Source: Fidelibacterota bacterium (GTDB taxonomy: Bacteria > Pseudomonadota > Alphaproteobacteria > Rhodospirillales > Rhodospirillaceae). From it: a stretch of DNA of 55,527 nt. The stretch lies in assembly GCA_947475295.1 (NCBI GenBank), contig CANJLF010000019.1:1-55527 (forward strand), given 5' to 3'. Under the pieces are notes generated by a model. It saw only the letters and a list, made by a program, of their open reading frames with translations. It searched no databases and was not told where the DNA came from. Each line of letters opens with the position of its first letter. The stretch's first letter is position 1. Of this stretch, positions 9,217-19,200 are shown piece by piece. Position numbers and translations under genes: made by a program.

Positions 9217-9373
9217 GAGCGTTCCCTTTGAGCGGCCGGCGGTCGCCGGACCCTGTGATGGACGTTCCTGAGTGCAGTTTGAAGATTGCCCCGGGTTGAG
9301 CGGCGAAAGTAGTGCATCCCAGGACGGTGACGCAAGCCGGGATTCGGCCGCGGCGGGGCTGCCGTTTTGACGG

Positions 9374-9976
9374 CTAAACCTTGAATAAATCAGGCGCTTT
9401 TGGCGCTTTCAGCTCGGCCTCGGCGGCCCCGATTACGGCTTCGACTTGGTCGACGACCGTTATCAAGGCATGGCGGCCGCTATAGGCGAATCCCGTGCGA
9501 ACCATCCCGTCCAGAAGGGTGATCATATCCGCCCAATAATTCGCCACATTCACCAGGATAATAGGCTTGTCATGAAGACGCAGCTGCCGCCACGTAACGA
9601 TCTCGAACATCTCATCCAAGGTGCCCATGCCGCCGGGCAGGATGCAAAAGGCGTCACTGCGCTCGAACATCAACTTCTTGCGGCTGTGCATATCGGGCAC
9701 GACCAGCATTTCGGTAGCCCCGGGATGGGCGAGTTCCTTGTCTTTCAAGAAGCCGGGAATGACGCCGATAATCTTGCCGCCGCCCGTCAAAACGGCGTCG
9801 GCGAGGGCTCCCATGAGGCCGACCCGGCCACCCCCAAAAACCAGGTCCGTTCCGTGGGCGGCCAGCGCCAGCCCCAGGGTCGTGGCCGCGGTTACATAAA
9901 CCGGATCAAACCCCGCCTGGGAGCCACAAAAGACGCATAAAGATCTCAATTTCGGGGCGGCGGACGGAGGCGACAT
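9374..9976 (-). CDS. LOG family protein (TIGR00730-type nucleoside 5'-monophosphate phosphoribohydrolase)
   Basis: At 200 residues it is of normal LOG length. The diagnostic motif [12 protein letters not shown] and the N-terminal [14 protein letters not shown] and [13 protein letters not shown] segments form the Rossmann-like nucleotide site. Family members hydrolyse the N-glycosidic bond of AMP or cytokinin ribotides; in most bacteria the true substrate is unclear. The gene stands alone between icd and the cytochrome c' genes, on the opposite strand to the latter. No regulatory signal is obvious. Confidence 0.9.
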   Translation of the reverse strand: MSPPSAAPKLRSLCVFCGSQAGFDPVYVTAATTLGLALAAHGTDLVFGGGRVGLMGALADAVLTGGGKIIGVIPGFLKDKELAHPGATEMLVVPDMHSRKKLMFERSDAFCILPGGMGTLDEMFEIVTWRQLRLHDKPIILVNVANYWADMITLLDGMVRTGFAYSGRHALITVVDQVEAVIGAAEAELKAPKAPDLFKV

Positions 9977-10111
9977 GTTTTAATTGTATCTGCAATCACA
10001 AGACGAGGAGGACGGGTTAGGATGCTCTTGCCACCACGCCGGCTTCTTTGTAAAGGATTGGTCTGACAATCGCGCTTTTAACTATTTACCCATCAGTGGA
10101 GGGCTTGCCCA

Positions 10112-10558
10112 ATGACCCGTTTCTTGCAGTTTGCCGCAGGACTGGCTTTTGCCGCAGTGGCAACAATGCCGGTAGCCGTACGTGCCGAGGATCCGACCGA
10201 CGTCATTGATTATCGTAAGCTTGTCATGAAGTCCCTCGGCGCGCAGGCTGCCGCCATGAACGCGACCTTGCAGGGCAAAGCGCCCGCCGAGAATTTCGCG
10301 ACGCATGCGGAAACCCTGGCACTCGTCGCGTCGCAAGCGCTGGTCGCTTTCACGCCCAAAATCGAGGGCGGTGATTCGAAGCCGGAAGTTTGGGCGAAAT
10401 GGGACGACTTCTCGAAGAAGATGAAAGAATTCCAAGCCGCCACGGCTGAATTTGCCAAGCTCGCGCAATCCGGCGGCGCCGCCGCTGCGCAGCCGAAACT
10501 ACAGGCTACGCTGACCTGTAAGGGCTGCCATGACGCTTATCGCAAGCCGAGGGGCTAA
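10112..10558 (+). CDS. Cytochrome c' (class II c-type cytochrome), copy 1
   Basis: Periplasmic four-helix-bundle haem protein of 148 residues. A signal peptide covers residues 1-25 (LAFAAVATMPVAVRAED). The haem motif CKGCH at 136-140 lies close to the C terminus, as is diagnostic for class II cytochromes. The N-terminal helix carries VIDYRKLVMKSLGAQ, shared with copy 2 downstream. Members bind NO or CO or shuttle electrons; the role here is not shown. The SD GTGGAGG lies upstream of ATG 10112. It is one of three consecutive c-type cytochrome genes. Confidence 0.88.
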   Translation: MTRFLQFAAGLAFAAVATMPVAVRAEDPTDVIDYRKLVMKSLGAQAAAMNATLQGKAPAENFATHAETLALVASQALVAFTPKIEGGDSKPEVWAKWDDFSKKMKEFQAATAEFAKLAQSGGAAAAQPKLQATLTCKGCHDAYRKPRG

Positions 10559-10645
10559 AGTTTAGCGATAGCGACCTAACAATTTCGTGAGCTCACAGGG
10601 CTCGGCCGCAATCACTTATGTGGCTTCAATAGTGGAGGATCTAAA

Positions 10646-11095
10646 ATGACTGGTTTGGTTAAATTTGTAGGCGGATTCGCGATCGTGGCGGCGATGGCCA
10701 TGAGCGCCATGCCACTGGTCGCCCGCGCCGATGACAAGGACGTCATCGATTATCGCGAGAACATCATGAAGTCCTTGGACGCGCAGACAGCCATGCTCGG
10801 CATGATGGCGTCCACTCAGGTTGAGCCGGTCGATCTTATTTCTACGACCAGATCTTTGGCGCTGATTGCCAAACAGGCCCAGCATAGCTTTGATGCCAAA
10901 GTGCTCGGCGGCGAAGCCAAGCCCGAAATTTGGGCCAACTACGCCGACTTCAAAAAGAAGATGGACGATTTCGTCGTGAAGACCGCCGAAATGGAGCAGG
11001 ACGCTAAAACCGGTGGCTTGCCGGTGGTGATGGAAAAGATGGTCGATGTGCTGACCTGCAAAGGCTGCCACGACGCCTACCGCGCCAAAAAGTAG
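10646..11095 (+). CDS. Cytochrome c' (class II c-type cytochrome), copy 2
   Basis: Paralog of the preceding gene, 149 residues, with a signal peptide (residues 1-28, ending VARADD), the same VIDYRENIMKSLDAQ helix and CKGCHDAYR at 138-146. It diverges clearly from copy 1 in the middle, so the duplication is old. A TGGAGGAT SD precedes ATG 10646. The pair is followed by a strong terminator, so the two c' genes form one transcription unit separate from the triheme cytochrome downstream. Confidence 0.88.
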   Translation: MTGLVKFVGGFAIVAAMAMSAMPLVARADDKDVIDYRENIMKSLDAQTAMLGMMASTQVEPVDLISTTRSLALIAKQAQHSFDAKVLGGEAKPEIWANYADFKKKMDDFVVKTAEMEQDAKTGGLPVVMEKMVDVLTCKGCHDAYRAKK

Positions 11096-11118
11096 TTTTC
11101 GGTTTATCTAGCTGCGGC

Positions 11119-11152
11119 AACGCCCGTCCTTTTGTGACGGGCGTTTGCTTTT
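11119..11152 (+). terminator. Rho-independent terminator after the cytochrome c' pair
   Basis: A 10-bp perfect stem (AACGCCCGTC at 11119-11128 with GACGGGCGTT at 11136-11145) with a 7-nt loop, followed by TGCTTTT. Confidence 0.85.
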
Positions 11153-11208
11153 GTAACGTCACGTCATTAAGCATTTTGAACTGAAACTGAAACTGAAGCG
11201 GTCACGCC

Positions 11209-12540
11209 ATGACATACAGCATTAAGTCCCGCGCTCTTGCGCTTGCGATTGCAGCCGTCGGCGCCGTGCTGGTTGTTGCCGCCGCGCACTTAGCGCCGGC
11301 TCAAGATGCGGCCCCGGCTGCAGCGCCCGCAACGACAACGGACCCCGCTGCGCAGCCCGCCGAAGCGCCGGCACCGGTTGATCCGTTGGTGCAAAAGGGT
11401 GAGTACCTTGCCAGGGCCGGCAATTGCGTGAGTTGTCATACGCGCCCCGGCGGTGAACCGTTCACCGGTGGCCTTGCTTTCCAGCTGCCCTCCTATTCAT
11501 TCCTGGGCGAAATCCATTCGACCAACATCACGCCCGATCCTGAAACCGGAATCGGCACGTGGACCGAAGAGCAGTTTATTCGCGCCATGCATAGCGGCGT
11601 TGCGGCTGACGGCAGCCATCTGCTCCCGGCCTTTCCGTATACCGCCTTCACCCTGGTCGCCGACGATGACGTGAAAGCGATTTGGGCCTATCTCAAGACC
11701 GTGCCGCCGGTGAAGTACACGCCGCCATCCAACGGCATCGCCTTTGCCATGCGCTGGCCGGTGGCGTTCTGGAATGCGCTGTTCTTCAAAGAGGGCCGCT
11801 ATCAGGCCGACGCCAAGCAGTCGGACGAATGGAATCGCGGGGCTTATCTGGTTGAGGGCCTCGGGCACTGTAGCGCATGCCACACGCCGCGCAATCTTCT
11901 ACTCGCCGAACGCGCCGATATGAAATACGCCGGCGGCACGCAGCCGGACCTCGTCGCGGAAGGCAAGATCCGCACCTGGTCGGCGGCCAACCTGACCTCG
12001 GCCGCGAGCGGTCTTGGCCCGTGGCCCGTGGAGCAAATCGCCAAGTACCTGAAGCTCGGCCACAGCACCAAAGCCGGCATCTTCGGGCCCATGAACGAAG
12101 TCATCATTAACAGCCTTCAGCACCTGACTGAGGAAGATACCAAGGCCATGGCGGTCTACCTCAAGAGCCTGCCGCCGCTCGGCGAAAGCCCCACGCAGAC
12201 CATCAGCGACGAGCAGCGCACCGCCGGCGGCGCCCTCTACAAAACGCATTGCGACGAATGCCACTCCAACTCCGGCCGCGGCGCATTCCTGAAAGCGCCG
12301 CCGGTTGCGGCCAGCGCCATCGTGCAAGCCGCCAACCCGGCGTCGTTGCTCAACGTCATCCTGTACGGCGCTAAGGTCGGCGCGGGCAGCCCATCGCCCT
12401 TCGGCGCTTGGGAGGATATGCCCTCCTTCCAGAGCAAAATGACCGACGCCGAAATTGCCACGCTCGCTAATTTCCTGCGCACCAATTGGGACAATCGGGG
12501 CGGCGCGGTCAGCGCCGCCGATGTCGCCAAGCAGCGTTAA
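11209..12540 (+). CDS. Triheme cytochrome c (alcohol/gluconate dehydrogenase cytochrome subunit-like)
   Basis: Exported or membrane-anchored electron carrier of 443 residues. The N-terminal hydrophobic segment (residues 8-31) is followed by an Ala/Pro-rich linker. Three CxxCH haem sites are present: CVSCH (73-77), CSACH (221-225) and CDECH (348-352). Spacing and overall length match the cytochrome subunit of membrane-bound alcohol, gluconate or aldehyde dehydrogenases. No dehydrogenase catalytic subunit is nearby, so the electron donor is unknown. It sits just after a terminator, so it is probably transcribed separately from the c' genes. Confidence 0.88.
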   Translation: MTYSIKSRALALAIAAVGAVLVVAAAHLAPAQDAAPAAAPATTTDPAAQPAEAPAPVDPLVQKGEYLARAGNCVSCHTRPGGEPFTGGLAFQLPSYSFLGEIHSTNITPDPETGIGTWTEEQFIRAMHSGVAADGSHLLPAFPYTAFTLVADDDVKAIWAYLKTVPPVKYTPPSNGIAFAMRWPVAFWNALFFKEGRYQADAKQSDEWNRGAYLVEGLGHCSACHTPRNLLLAERADMKYAGGTQPDLVAEGKIRTWSAANLTSAASGLGPWPVEQIAKYLKLGHSTKAGIFGPMNEVIINSLQHLTEEDTKAMAVYLKSLPPLGESPTQTISDEQRTAGGALYKTHCDECHSNSGRGAFLKAPPVAASAIVQAANPASLLNVILYGAKVGAGSPSPFGAWEDMPSFQSKMTDAEIATLANFLRTNWDNRGGAVSAADVAKQR

Positions 12541-12623
12541 TTATTCCGCCCGCTGTTGTCGCGGTTGGTTTTCGCCTCCGAACCCGGCATAAAAGCGGGG
12601 CGGGGACGGCGTGATGGTGGGTC

Positions 12624-13508
12624 ATGCCCTCTGACCATCTAATCGCGCTCCTCTGGCTGCTCATGTTGAAATCCGCCTTGATGTATCTAGCGCCCTTCGT
12701 TCTCACGCTGGTTTTGGCCGGCGCGATCCGCGTTTTAGGTGGGCCTGAGCGCGGTGCGCGGGCCGCGGGCGTCGCGGTGATGCTCGGTTTTGTTCTTTCT
12801 TGGGGCTTTTTTCTTAGACCGGGCTGGGTTCAGGCCGGCTACTTCAGCCGCATCGGGCACATCGCTTTCGGCGCGGGTCTGGTGGGCTTGGCGCTCGATC
12901 TCATATCGGCGAAGCGCTACTGGGCGGCCTTGGCGGCCGCGATTGTGATTCTCGTATCCACATGGGCCAGCGTGACCGGTGGCTTGTCGCTGCCCGGGTC
13001 GCTATCAGTCCCGCTGACGGGCGGGCTCGCCCTGACCGTCGGCGGCCTGGCCGTCGTGGCTTTCCTGATCATCGCGCGGTTGGATGCGGCGCGTGGGCGC
13101 GGCGCCACAGCGCCGATCCTGCTGGGGATCGCGGCCCTAGGGGTGTCCTTCATGGCGCGCGTGGCCGGGGCGCCGGACCTTGCCGCCACCGGGCTGATGC
13201 TGGCTCTGGCCGTGGCCGGCTATGCGGTTCTACAGGGGGCGGTGGCGCTGCCGGTGGGTGACAGCATCGTCCTAGGGGCGGGCGCGACCTTGCTGGCCCT
13301 GGCCTGGGCCCTAGCCCAGGACAAGCCCGAGATCCGTTTGGCCCTGCTTCTGGTGCTGCTGATCTTCTTCGCCGAAGGCACCGCCAAGCGGGTTCCGCTA
13401 CCAGAAGCCCGCATCAGCGCGATCCTCTATCCTCTGGTCCTCGCGGGCGTCGCCGCATTGCCCTGCACCCTGGCGGTCCTGATTGCCTACGTCATGGCCC
13501 ATCCTTAG
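12624..13508 (+). CDS. Integral membrane protein of unknown function
   Basis: No family is recognised. The 294-residue protein is almost entirely hydrophobic, with roughly eight to nine predicted transmembrane segments starting at residues 7-33 (LWLLMLKSALMYLAPF). Few charged residues occur outside short loops such as GGPERGARAAG and LISAKRYW. There is no signal peptide, cysteine motif or obvious catalytic residue. It lies 83 bp after the triheme cytochrome on the same strand, but no shared role can be claimed. The SD is weak, so the start at 12624 is moderately certain. Confidence 0.6.
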   Translation: MPSDHLIALLWLLMLKSALMYLAPFVLTLVLAGAIRVLGGPERGARAAGVAVMLGFVLSWGFFLRPGWVQAGYFSRIGHIAFGAGLVGLALDLISAKRYWAALAAAIVILVSTWASVTGGLSLPGSLSVPLTGGLALTVGGLAVVAFLIIARLDAARGRGATAPILLGIAALGVSFMARVAGAPDLAATGLMLALAVAGYAVLQGAVALPVGDSIVLGAGATLLALAWALAQDKPEIRLALLLVLLIFFAEGTAKRVPLPEARISAILYPLVLAGVAALPCTLAVLIAYVMAHP

Positions 13509-13636
13509 CCCGCCAAAGGCCTTATTTTTGCCCCGGATTTCCGCCAGGGTCGGTTGCATCATCGCTCTCAATTGCGTAAACCTGAGATATCCAATCCGCG
13601 TTTTGTAATAACCGCCTCTAATATCAGCAGAATGCC

Positions 13637-14560
13637 GTGAACCGTCCGCTCATAGTCGCCATCGTCGGGGTCCTGGTTGTTGCCGCAGCCTTGGTTCTGA
13701 ATTACACGCTGCAGCGCCCGGGCGGCCTCGGTGGCGCGAGCAATGCGCCGGTTGCCACCGGACCGGGCTCGCCTAGCTTCGACGTCGTACGGATCGATCC
13801 CAAAGGCAACATGGTCATGGCCGGACGCGCTCAGCCCGGCGCGGTGGTTATCATTCTCGACGGCGACAAGGAAATCGGCCGCGTCACGGCGGATGCGCGC
13901 GGCGAGTGGGTGTTCCTGCCCAACACGCCGGTTTCGGCGGGAACGCGCCAATTCTCCCTGAAGACACCGGGGCCCGGCGGCAAGGACTTATTCTCGCAGA
14001 ACATCGTGGTGATGTCGGTGCCCGAGCGTAACGGTGAGATCCTGGTGGTCGAGCAATCGCGCAGCGGCGGAAGAAGCCGTGTACTGCAGGGGCCCAACGC
14101 GCCCGGAACCGGATCGCTGACGGTGGAGGCGATTGATTACAGCGCCGACGGCAAATTCGCGCTGAGCGGCAAGGCCGATCCCGGCAGCACCATCCAAGTC
14201 TATCTCGACAATGCTTTCATCGGCCGCGGTGTCGCCGGCGAAAAAGGCACCTGGGAAGTCGAGCCCACCAGCAAGGCCTCCGCCGGTAAGCACGCCATCC
14301 GCATCGACCAGCTTGGCGCCAACAACAACGTCATTGGCCGTCTTGAGGTGCCCTTCGTGCTCGACCCGGCGCAGGCCAATATGGCGCCTGGCGCGATCAC
14401 AGTGATCCAGGGCAACAGTTTGTGGCGCATCGCTCGGCGCACCTACGGCGAAGGCATTATGTACACCCTGATCTATGAGGCCAATAAGGACCTGATCAAG
14501 GACGCAGACCTGATCTATCCTGGCCAGGTGTTCAACCTGCCTGCGAAGAACCGGCCCTAA
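13637..14560 (+). CDS. LysM domain protein with N-terminal membrane anchor
   Basis: A 307-residue envelope protein. It starts at GTG 13637 with an anchor or signal (MNRPLIVAIVGVLVVAAALVL), followed by two Ig-like repeats: VVRIDPKGNMVMAGRAQPG...VTADARGEWVF and VEAIDYSADGKFALSGKADPG...VAGEKGTWEVE. It ends in a LysM domain (ITVIQGNSLWRIARRTYGEG ... YPGQVFNLP), which binds peptidoglycan glycan strands. The two internal repeats resemble each other clearly. The general role is cell-wall attachment; no enzymatic domain is visible. psd follows 85 bp downstream. Confidence 0.82.
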   Translation: MNRPLIVAIVGVLVVAAALVLNYTLQRPGGLGGASNAPVATGPGSPSFDVVRIDPKGNMVMAGRAQPGAVVIILDGDKEIGRVTADARGEWVFLPNTPVSAGTRQFSLKTPGPGGKDLFSQNIVVMSVPERNGEILVVEQSRSGGRSRVLQGPNAPGTGSLTVEAIDYSADGKFALSGKADPGSTIQVYLDNAFIGRGVAGEKGTWEVEPTSKASAGKHAIRIDQLGANNNVIGRLEVPFVLDPAQANMAPGAITVIQGNSLWRIARRTYGEGIMYTLIYEANKDLIKDADLIYPGQVFNLPAKNRP

Positions 14561-14645
14561 GCCTCCCCGCGCTTCCTCCTGATTTTTTTCGCCAGCAATG
14601 TTATGACTGGGGACTGTTCCCGCGTGAAAAGGAAGGATTTCTGAG

Positions 14646-15383
14646 GTGCCCACGTTTGACTCCCAGGCCGGTGAAATGAAATCCGCCACAATCACCTGGC
14701 GCGACTACCTCCTGCCCCCGCTGCACCCGGAAGGCCCCGGCTTTGTTGCCATCTTCGCCATCGCCAGCCTGGTGTTGTATTGGATCTGGACGCCGTTGGG
14801 CCTGATCGGTCTCGCGCTGACGGTTTGGTGTTTCTACTTCTTTCGCGATCCCGACCGGGTGACGCCGACGCGGGCGGGCTTGGTGGTCAGCCCCGCCGAC
14901 GGTGTCGTGCAATTGATCGGTCCGGCCGCGCCGCCGCTCGAACTTGGCATCGGCACGGAACCTCTGACGCGCGTCAGCGTTTTCATGAGTGTGTTCGATT
15001 GCCACGTGAACCGCGCGCCTATCGCCGGTGCGATCATCAAAGACGAATACACGCCGGGAAAGTTCATCAATGCGACCTTGGACAAGGCCAGCGAAGACAA
15101 CGAGCGCCAATCCTTGGTCATTCGCACCTCGGACGGCAAAGACTTCGCCGTGGTCCAGATCGCGGGGCTGGTGGCGCGCCGCATCCGCTGCGATGTGCGC
15201 GAAGGCCAGCACGTGTTGACCGGCCAGCGCTTTGGCATGATCCGCTTTGGCAGCCGGCTGGATGTTTATCTTCCGAAGGGAATCGTGCCGCTGGTTGCGG
15301 TCGGCCAGAAGGCCGTCGCCGGTGAAACCGTGCTCGCTGATATGACCGCCAGCGAAGGCCCGCGCGAAGGCGAGGTCCGCTAG
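14646..15383 (+). CDS. psd: Phosphatidylserine decarboxylase (short, pyruvoyl type)
   Basis: Membrane enzyme converting phosphatidylserine to phosphatidylethanolamine. The 245-residue proenzyme has one or two N-terminal membrane segments (about 33-65), SPADGVV near 82, [13 protein letters not shown] near 113 and the self-cleavage site FGS at 201-203, where Gly-Ser cleavage generates the pyruvoyl group on the alpha chain. GTG 14646 has an excellent SD (AAGGAAGG) 9 bp upstream; an in-frame ATG at residue 11 is an alternative. Its stop codon abuts the pssA ATG, so the two steps of PE synthesis are one operon. Confidence 0.95.
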   Translation: MPTFDSQAGEMKSATITWRDYLLPPLHPEGPGFVAIFAIASLVLYWIWTPLGLIGLALTVWCFYFFRDPDRVTPTRAGLVVSPADGVVQLIGPAAPPLELGIGTEPLTRVSVFMSVFDCHVNRAPIAGAIIKDEYTPGKFINATLDKASEDNERQSLVIRTSDGKDFAVVQIAGLVARRIRCDVREGQHVLTGQRFGMIRFGSRLDVYLPKGIVPLVAVGQKAVAGETVLADMTASEGPREGEVR

Positions 15384-16253
15384 ATGGGTGATGATGAACC
15401 CGACGTGAACGACGACGCCTACGATCCGTTGGATACGCCGCGGCGCAAGCGTTTTGGCCGGGGCGTTATGGGCGGCGCGGCGCGGCGGCGTCTGAAGAGC
15501 CTGTCGTTCAACCGCATCTTTCCGAATATTCTCACCCTGCTGGCGCTGTGTGCCGGCTTGACCGCCATCCGTTATGGCTTCAACGGCCAGTGGGACCGGG
15601 CGGCGGTCGCGCTGGTTCTGGCGGCCATGCTGGATGGCGTCGACGGCCGCGTGGCGCGAATGCTGCGCGCCACCACCAAGTTCGGCGCCGAGCTGGATTC
15701 CCTGGCCGACGCCGTCAGCTTCGGTGTCGCGCCGGCGATGATGATGTATTTGTGGGTCATGCACGATGCCGGCGGGATCGGCTGGGCCTTGTGCCTGTTG
15801 CACGCCGTCTGCTGCGTGCTGCGCCTCGCGCGCTTCAACACCATGGTCGGCCAGCCCGACCTGCCGTCCTGGGCTCACAACTATTTCACCGGCGTGCCGT
15901 CGCCGGGCGGCGCGGGCATCGCGATCATGCCGCTGATCCTGTGGCTCTACTCTGGCGCGGATTATTTTGCGTCACCGGTGGTCGCCGGCGCGTTTCTGTT
16001 GGCGTCTTCGCTCCTGATGGTCAGCCGGGTCCCGGTTTATTCCGGCAAGCACATGCGCTTAAAGCCGCAATGGGTCGTCCCAATCATGGTCTTCATCGGC
16101 GCCTTCGCGGCGTTCTTGGTGACCGATCCCTGGGCGAGCCTCAGTCTCATCGGGATCATGTACATCCTCACCATTCCGCTGAGCGCATGGTCCTTCCGCC
16201 GCCTGCAGCTGCGCGCGCGCGCGGAAGCAACCGCCGCAGCTCCTCCGGCTTAA
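15384..16253 (+). CDS. pssA: CDP-diacylglycerol--serine O-phosphatidyltransferase
   Basis: Makes phosphatidylserine from CDP-diacylglycerol and serine, the substrate of the Psd encoded immediately upstream. At 289 residues it has the CDP-alcohol phosphatidyltransferase signature DGRVAR followed by GAELDSLAD (residues about 88-113). There are several transmembrane segments and an unusually acidic N terminus (MGDDEPDVNDDAYDPLD). The start codon directly follows the psd TAG (TAGATG), indicating translational coupling. It is convergent with the RND pump gene, 3 bp away, with no clear terminator between them. Confidence 0.95.
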   Translation: MGDDEPDVNDDAYDPLDTPRRKRFGRGVMGGAARRRLKSLSFNRIFPNILTLLALCAGLTAIRYGFNGQWDRAAVALVLAAMLDGVDGRVARMLRATTKFGAELDSLADAVSFGVAPAMMMYLWVMHDAGGIGWALCLLHAVCCVLRLARFNTMVGQPDLPSWAHNYFTGVPSPGGAGIAIMPLILWLYSGADYFASPVVAGAFLLASSLLMVSRVPVYSGKHMRLKPQWVVPIMVFIGAFAAFLVTDPWASLSLIGIMYILTIPLSAWSFRRLQLRARAEATAAAPPA

Positions 16254-16256
16254 AGT

Positions 16257-19200
16257 TTAACTTAGGGCTTGGGCGCCTTCGGCTTCCGCGTTCACGGCGC
16301 TGTGATCACCCGCCATCAACACATAAACCGCAGGCACGACGAACAGCGTGAACAGCGTGCCGATGGATATGCCTGTCGCGATCACGAGGCCGATGGCGAA
16401 ACGCGCGGATGCGCCGGCCCCGCTGGCGATGACCAGCGGCATCACGCCGAACACCATGGCGGCGGTGGTCATCAAGATCGGGCGCAGGCGGATGCTGGCG
16501 GCCTCTTCAATGGCTTCCAGCTTGGACTTTCCGGCCTTCTGGGCTTCGTTGGCGAACTCGACCAGCAGAATGCCGTGTTTGCTGATCAGGCCCATGAGCG
16601 TGACCAGACCCACCTGAGTGTAGATGTTGAGGGTCGCGCCTCCGATGCCGAGGTTGATGAACAGCAGTGCTCCGGCGACGGACATCGGCACCGAGACCAG
16701 GATGATCACCGGGTCGCGGAAACTCTCGAACAACGCGGCAAGGGCGAGATAAATGACGATCAGCGCGAAGCCGAAGGTGGCGACGAAGCCGGTGGATTCC
16801 ATAATGAACTGACGCGATGGACCGCCGTAATCGATGTAGTAGCCCGCCGGCAGCGTGCGCGCGCCCAAATCCTGAAGGTAGGCGAGGGTCGCGCCCAGCG
16901 ACACCGCGGGCATCTGCACGCCGCTGATGGTGGCGGCCGGCAGCTGCTGGAAGTGATTGAGCGATTCCGGAACCGCCTTGGATGAGATCGTGGCGATCGT
17001 GGACAGAGGCACGGTCGAGCCGTCGGAGACTCGGATGTGGTAGTTGAGCAGCTGGTCGACATTCAGCCGCGAACTCTGCTGTACCTGGGGAATCACTTTG
17101 TAGGACCGGCCTTCGAGGCTGAAATAGTTGGTGTAGCCGCCGCCCAGCATCGCCGACATGGCGTTGCCGACATCGCTCATGGTCAGGCCCAGCTGTGCGG
17201 CCTTGTCGCGGTCGATTTCAATGTTGGACTGCGGCCGGTTGATCTTGAGATCCGAGGCTAGGAACATAAACATGCCGCTTTTCAACGCCTCGCCCAGGAA
17301 TGCCTGGCTGACGTCATTGAGTTGGGCGTAGGACTGGGTGGTGCCGATCGAGAATTGCACCGGCAGCCCGAAAGATCCCGGCAGGGTCGGCGGCACGAAG
17401 ACGGCAAGCTGCGCCCCCGGCACCGAGTTGAAGTCCGTCTGCATGCGGGCCTGCAATTCGGTGGCCGATGCATCGCGCTCACCCCAAGGCTTCAGGATCA
17501 TCCCCAGCAATGTTTGGCCCGGAAATTCCATCTGGAAAGAAGCGTCAACTTCCTTGTAGCCTTTGGCGATATCGCGCATCTGCTGGCCGTAAAGCAAACG
17601 CTGTTCCAAAGTGGCATTGGTTGGGGGCTGTCCAAAGGAAATCAGGAAGCCTTCATCTTCCACCGGCGCCAATTCCTTCTGCGCCCCGGCGTAGAGGAAA
17701 TAGATACTGCCCAAGATGACGGCGGCGAAAACCAGCGTCACGGAAACCGTGCTCAAGCTAGCGCGCAGCCAGCGCATATAACCGCGGTGCAGTTTTCCAA
17801 AGTAGTATTCGATGCCGACGACCAGTCTGTTCTCCCATCCGCTCGCGGCGGCGTCGTGGGGGCGAAGCATGCGCGCACACATCATCGGCGACAGCGTCAA
17901 GGCGACGATCGCCGAGATGGTGACGGCGCCCACCACCGTCAGCGCGAACTCGCGGAACAGCGTGCCCGTCAATCCGACCTGGAAAGCGACCGGCACATAG
18001 ACGGCCACGAGGACCACAGTCATGGCGACGATCGGTCCGCCCAATTCACGCGCGGCTTGCATCGCGGCCGAAAAGGGGTCCATGCCCTCTTCGATATGGC
18101 GGGTCACGTTCTCGACCACGATGATGGCGTCGTCGACCACAAGGCCGATGGCAAGCACCAGTGCGAGCAGGGTCAAGAGATTGATCGAGAAACCCAAAGC
18201 CAGCATGAATCCGAAAGTGCCCACCAGCGAAAGCGGGATCGCGATGGTCGGGATGAACACCGCGCGCGGCGATCCCATGAACGCGAAGACGACGAGGGTG
18301 ACGATCAACAGAGCTTCGACCAGCGTGTAGATGACCTCATGAATGGCGGCATCAACAAACCGCGAAGCGTCGTAGGCAATCTCACCCGTGAGCCCGGCAG
18401 GCAATTGCGCGCGAATCTCGGGGAATATCGCCTGCACGCCGCCGGCGACAGTAAGGAGGTTGGCGCCGGGGGCGAGGTTAATGGCGATGCCCACCGTCTT
18501 CTGACCGTTAAAATTGAAGTCGGATTCGTAGTCTTCCGCGCCGAGCGTGACCTTGGCGACGTCCTTCAAGCGTACGATGGCGTCGCCATTGTGCTTGATG
18601 GCCAGATTTTCAAACTCCTCCACCGTATGTATGCCGGTCGATGCCGTCAGCGTGGTCTGTGTCATCTGGCCTTTGGTGTTGCCAATGCCCGAGATGTAAT
18701 CGTTCTGCAGCAGCATGTTGTTGACGTCCGCACCCGTCAAACCGACCGCGGCAAGCTTGTCCGGATCGAGCCATGCGCGCAAGGCGAAGTTCTGACTACC
18801 CAGGAGTTCGGCTTTTTGCACGCCTTCTATAACCTGCAGCTTCGGCTGCACGATGCGCAGGATATAGTCGGTGATCTTGTTCACAGGCAGCACATCACTT
18901 GAGAAGCCGATGTACATCACGGCCGTTGTGTTCAAGCCAGAGCCAATGGAGATGACCGGCTGTTGCGACTGCGGCGGCAGGCTGTTGCGGACGGCGCTGA
19001 CTTTGGAGCTGATCTCCGTCAGCGCGCGGTTGGAATCGTAGTTCAGAAGCAGGTTGACGGTGATGGTGCTGAGCCCGCTGCGGCTCACCGAGGTCATGTA
19101 GTCGATGCCGTTGGCTTCGGCGATGGCGTTCTCCAGCGGCGTGCTGATAAACCCCGCGACGACATCCGGGTCGGCGCCGTAATAGGCGGTCATGACCGTG

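Noticed and set aside
17322-18902. 526-codon open frame antisense to the RND pump gene
   Set aside because: His/Arg/Asp-rich composition typical of antisense shadows; the pump gene is intact.
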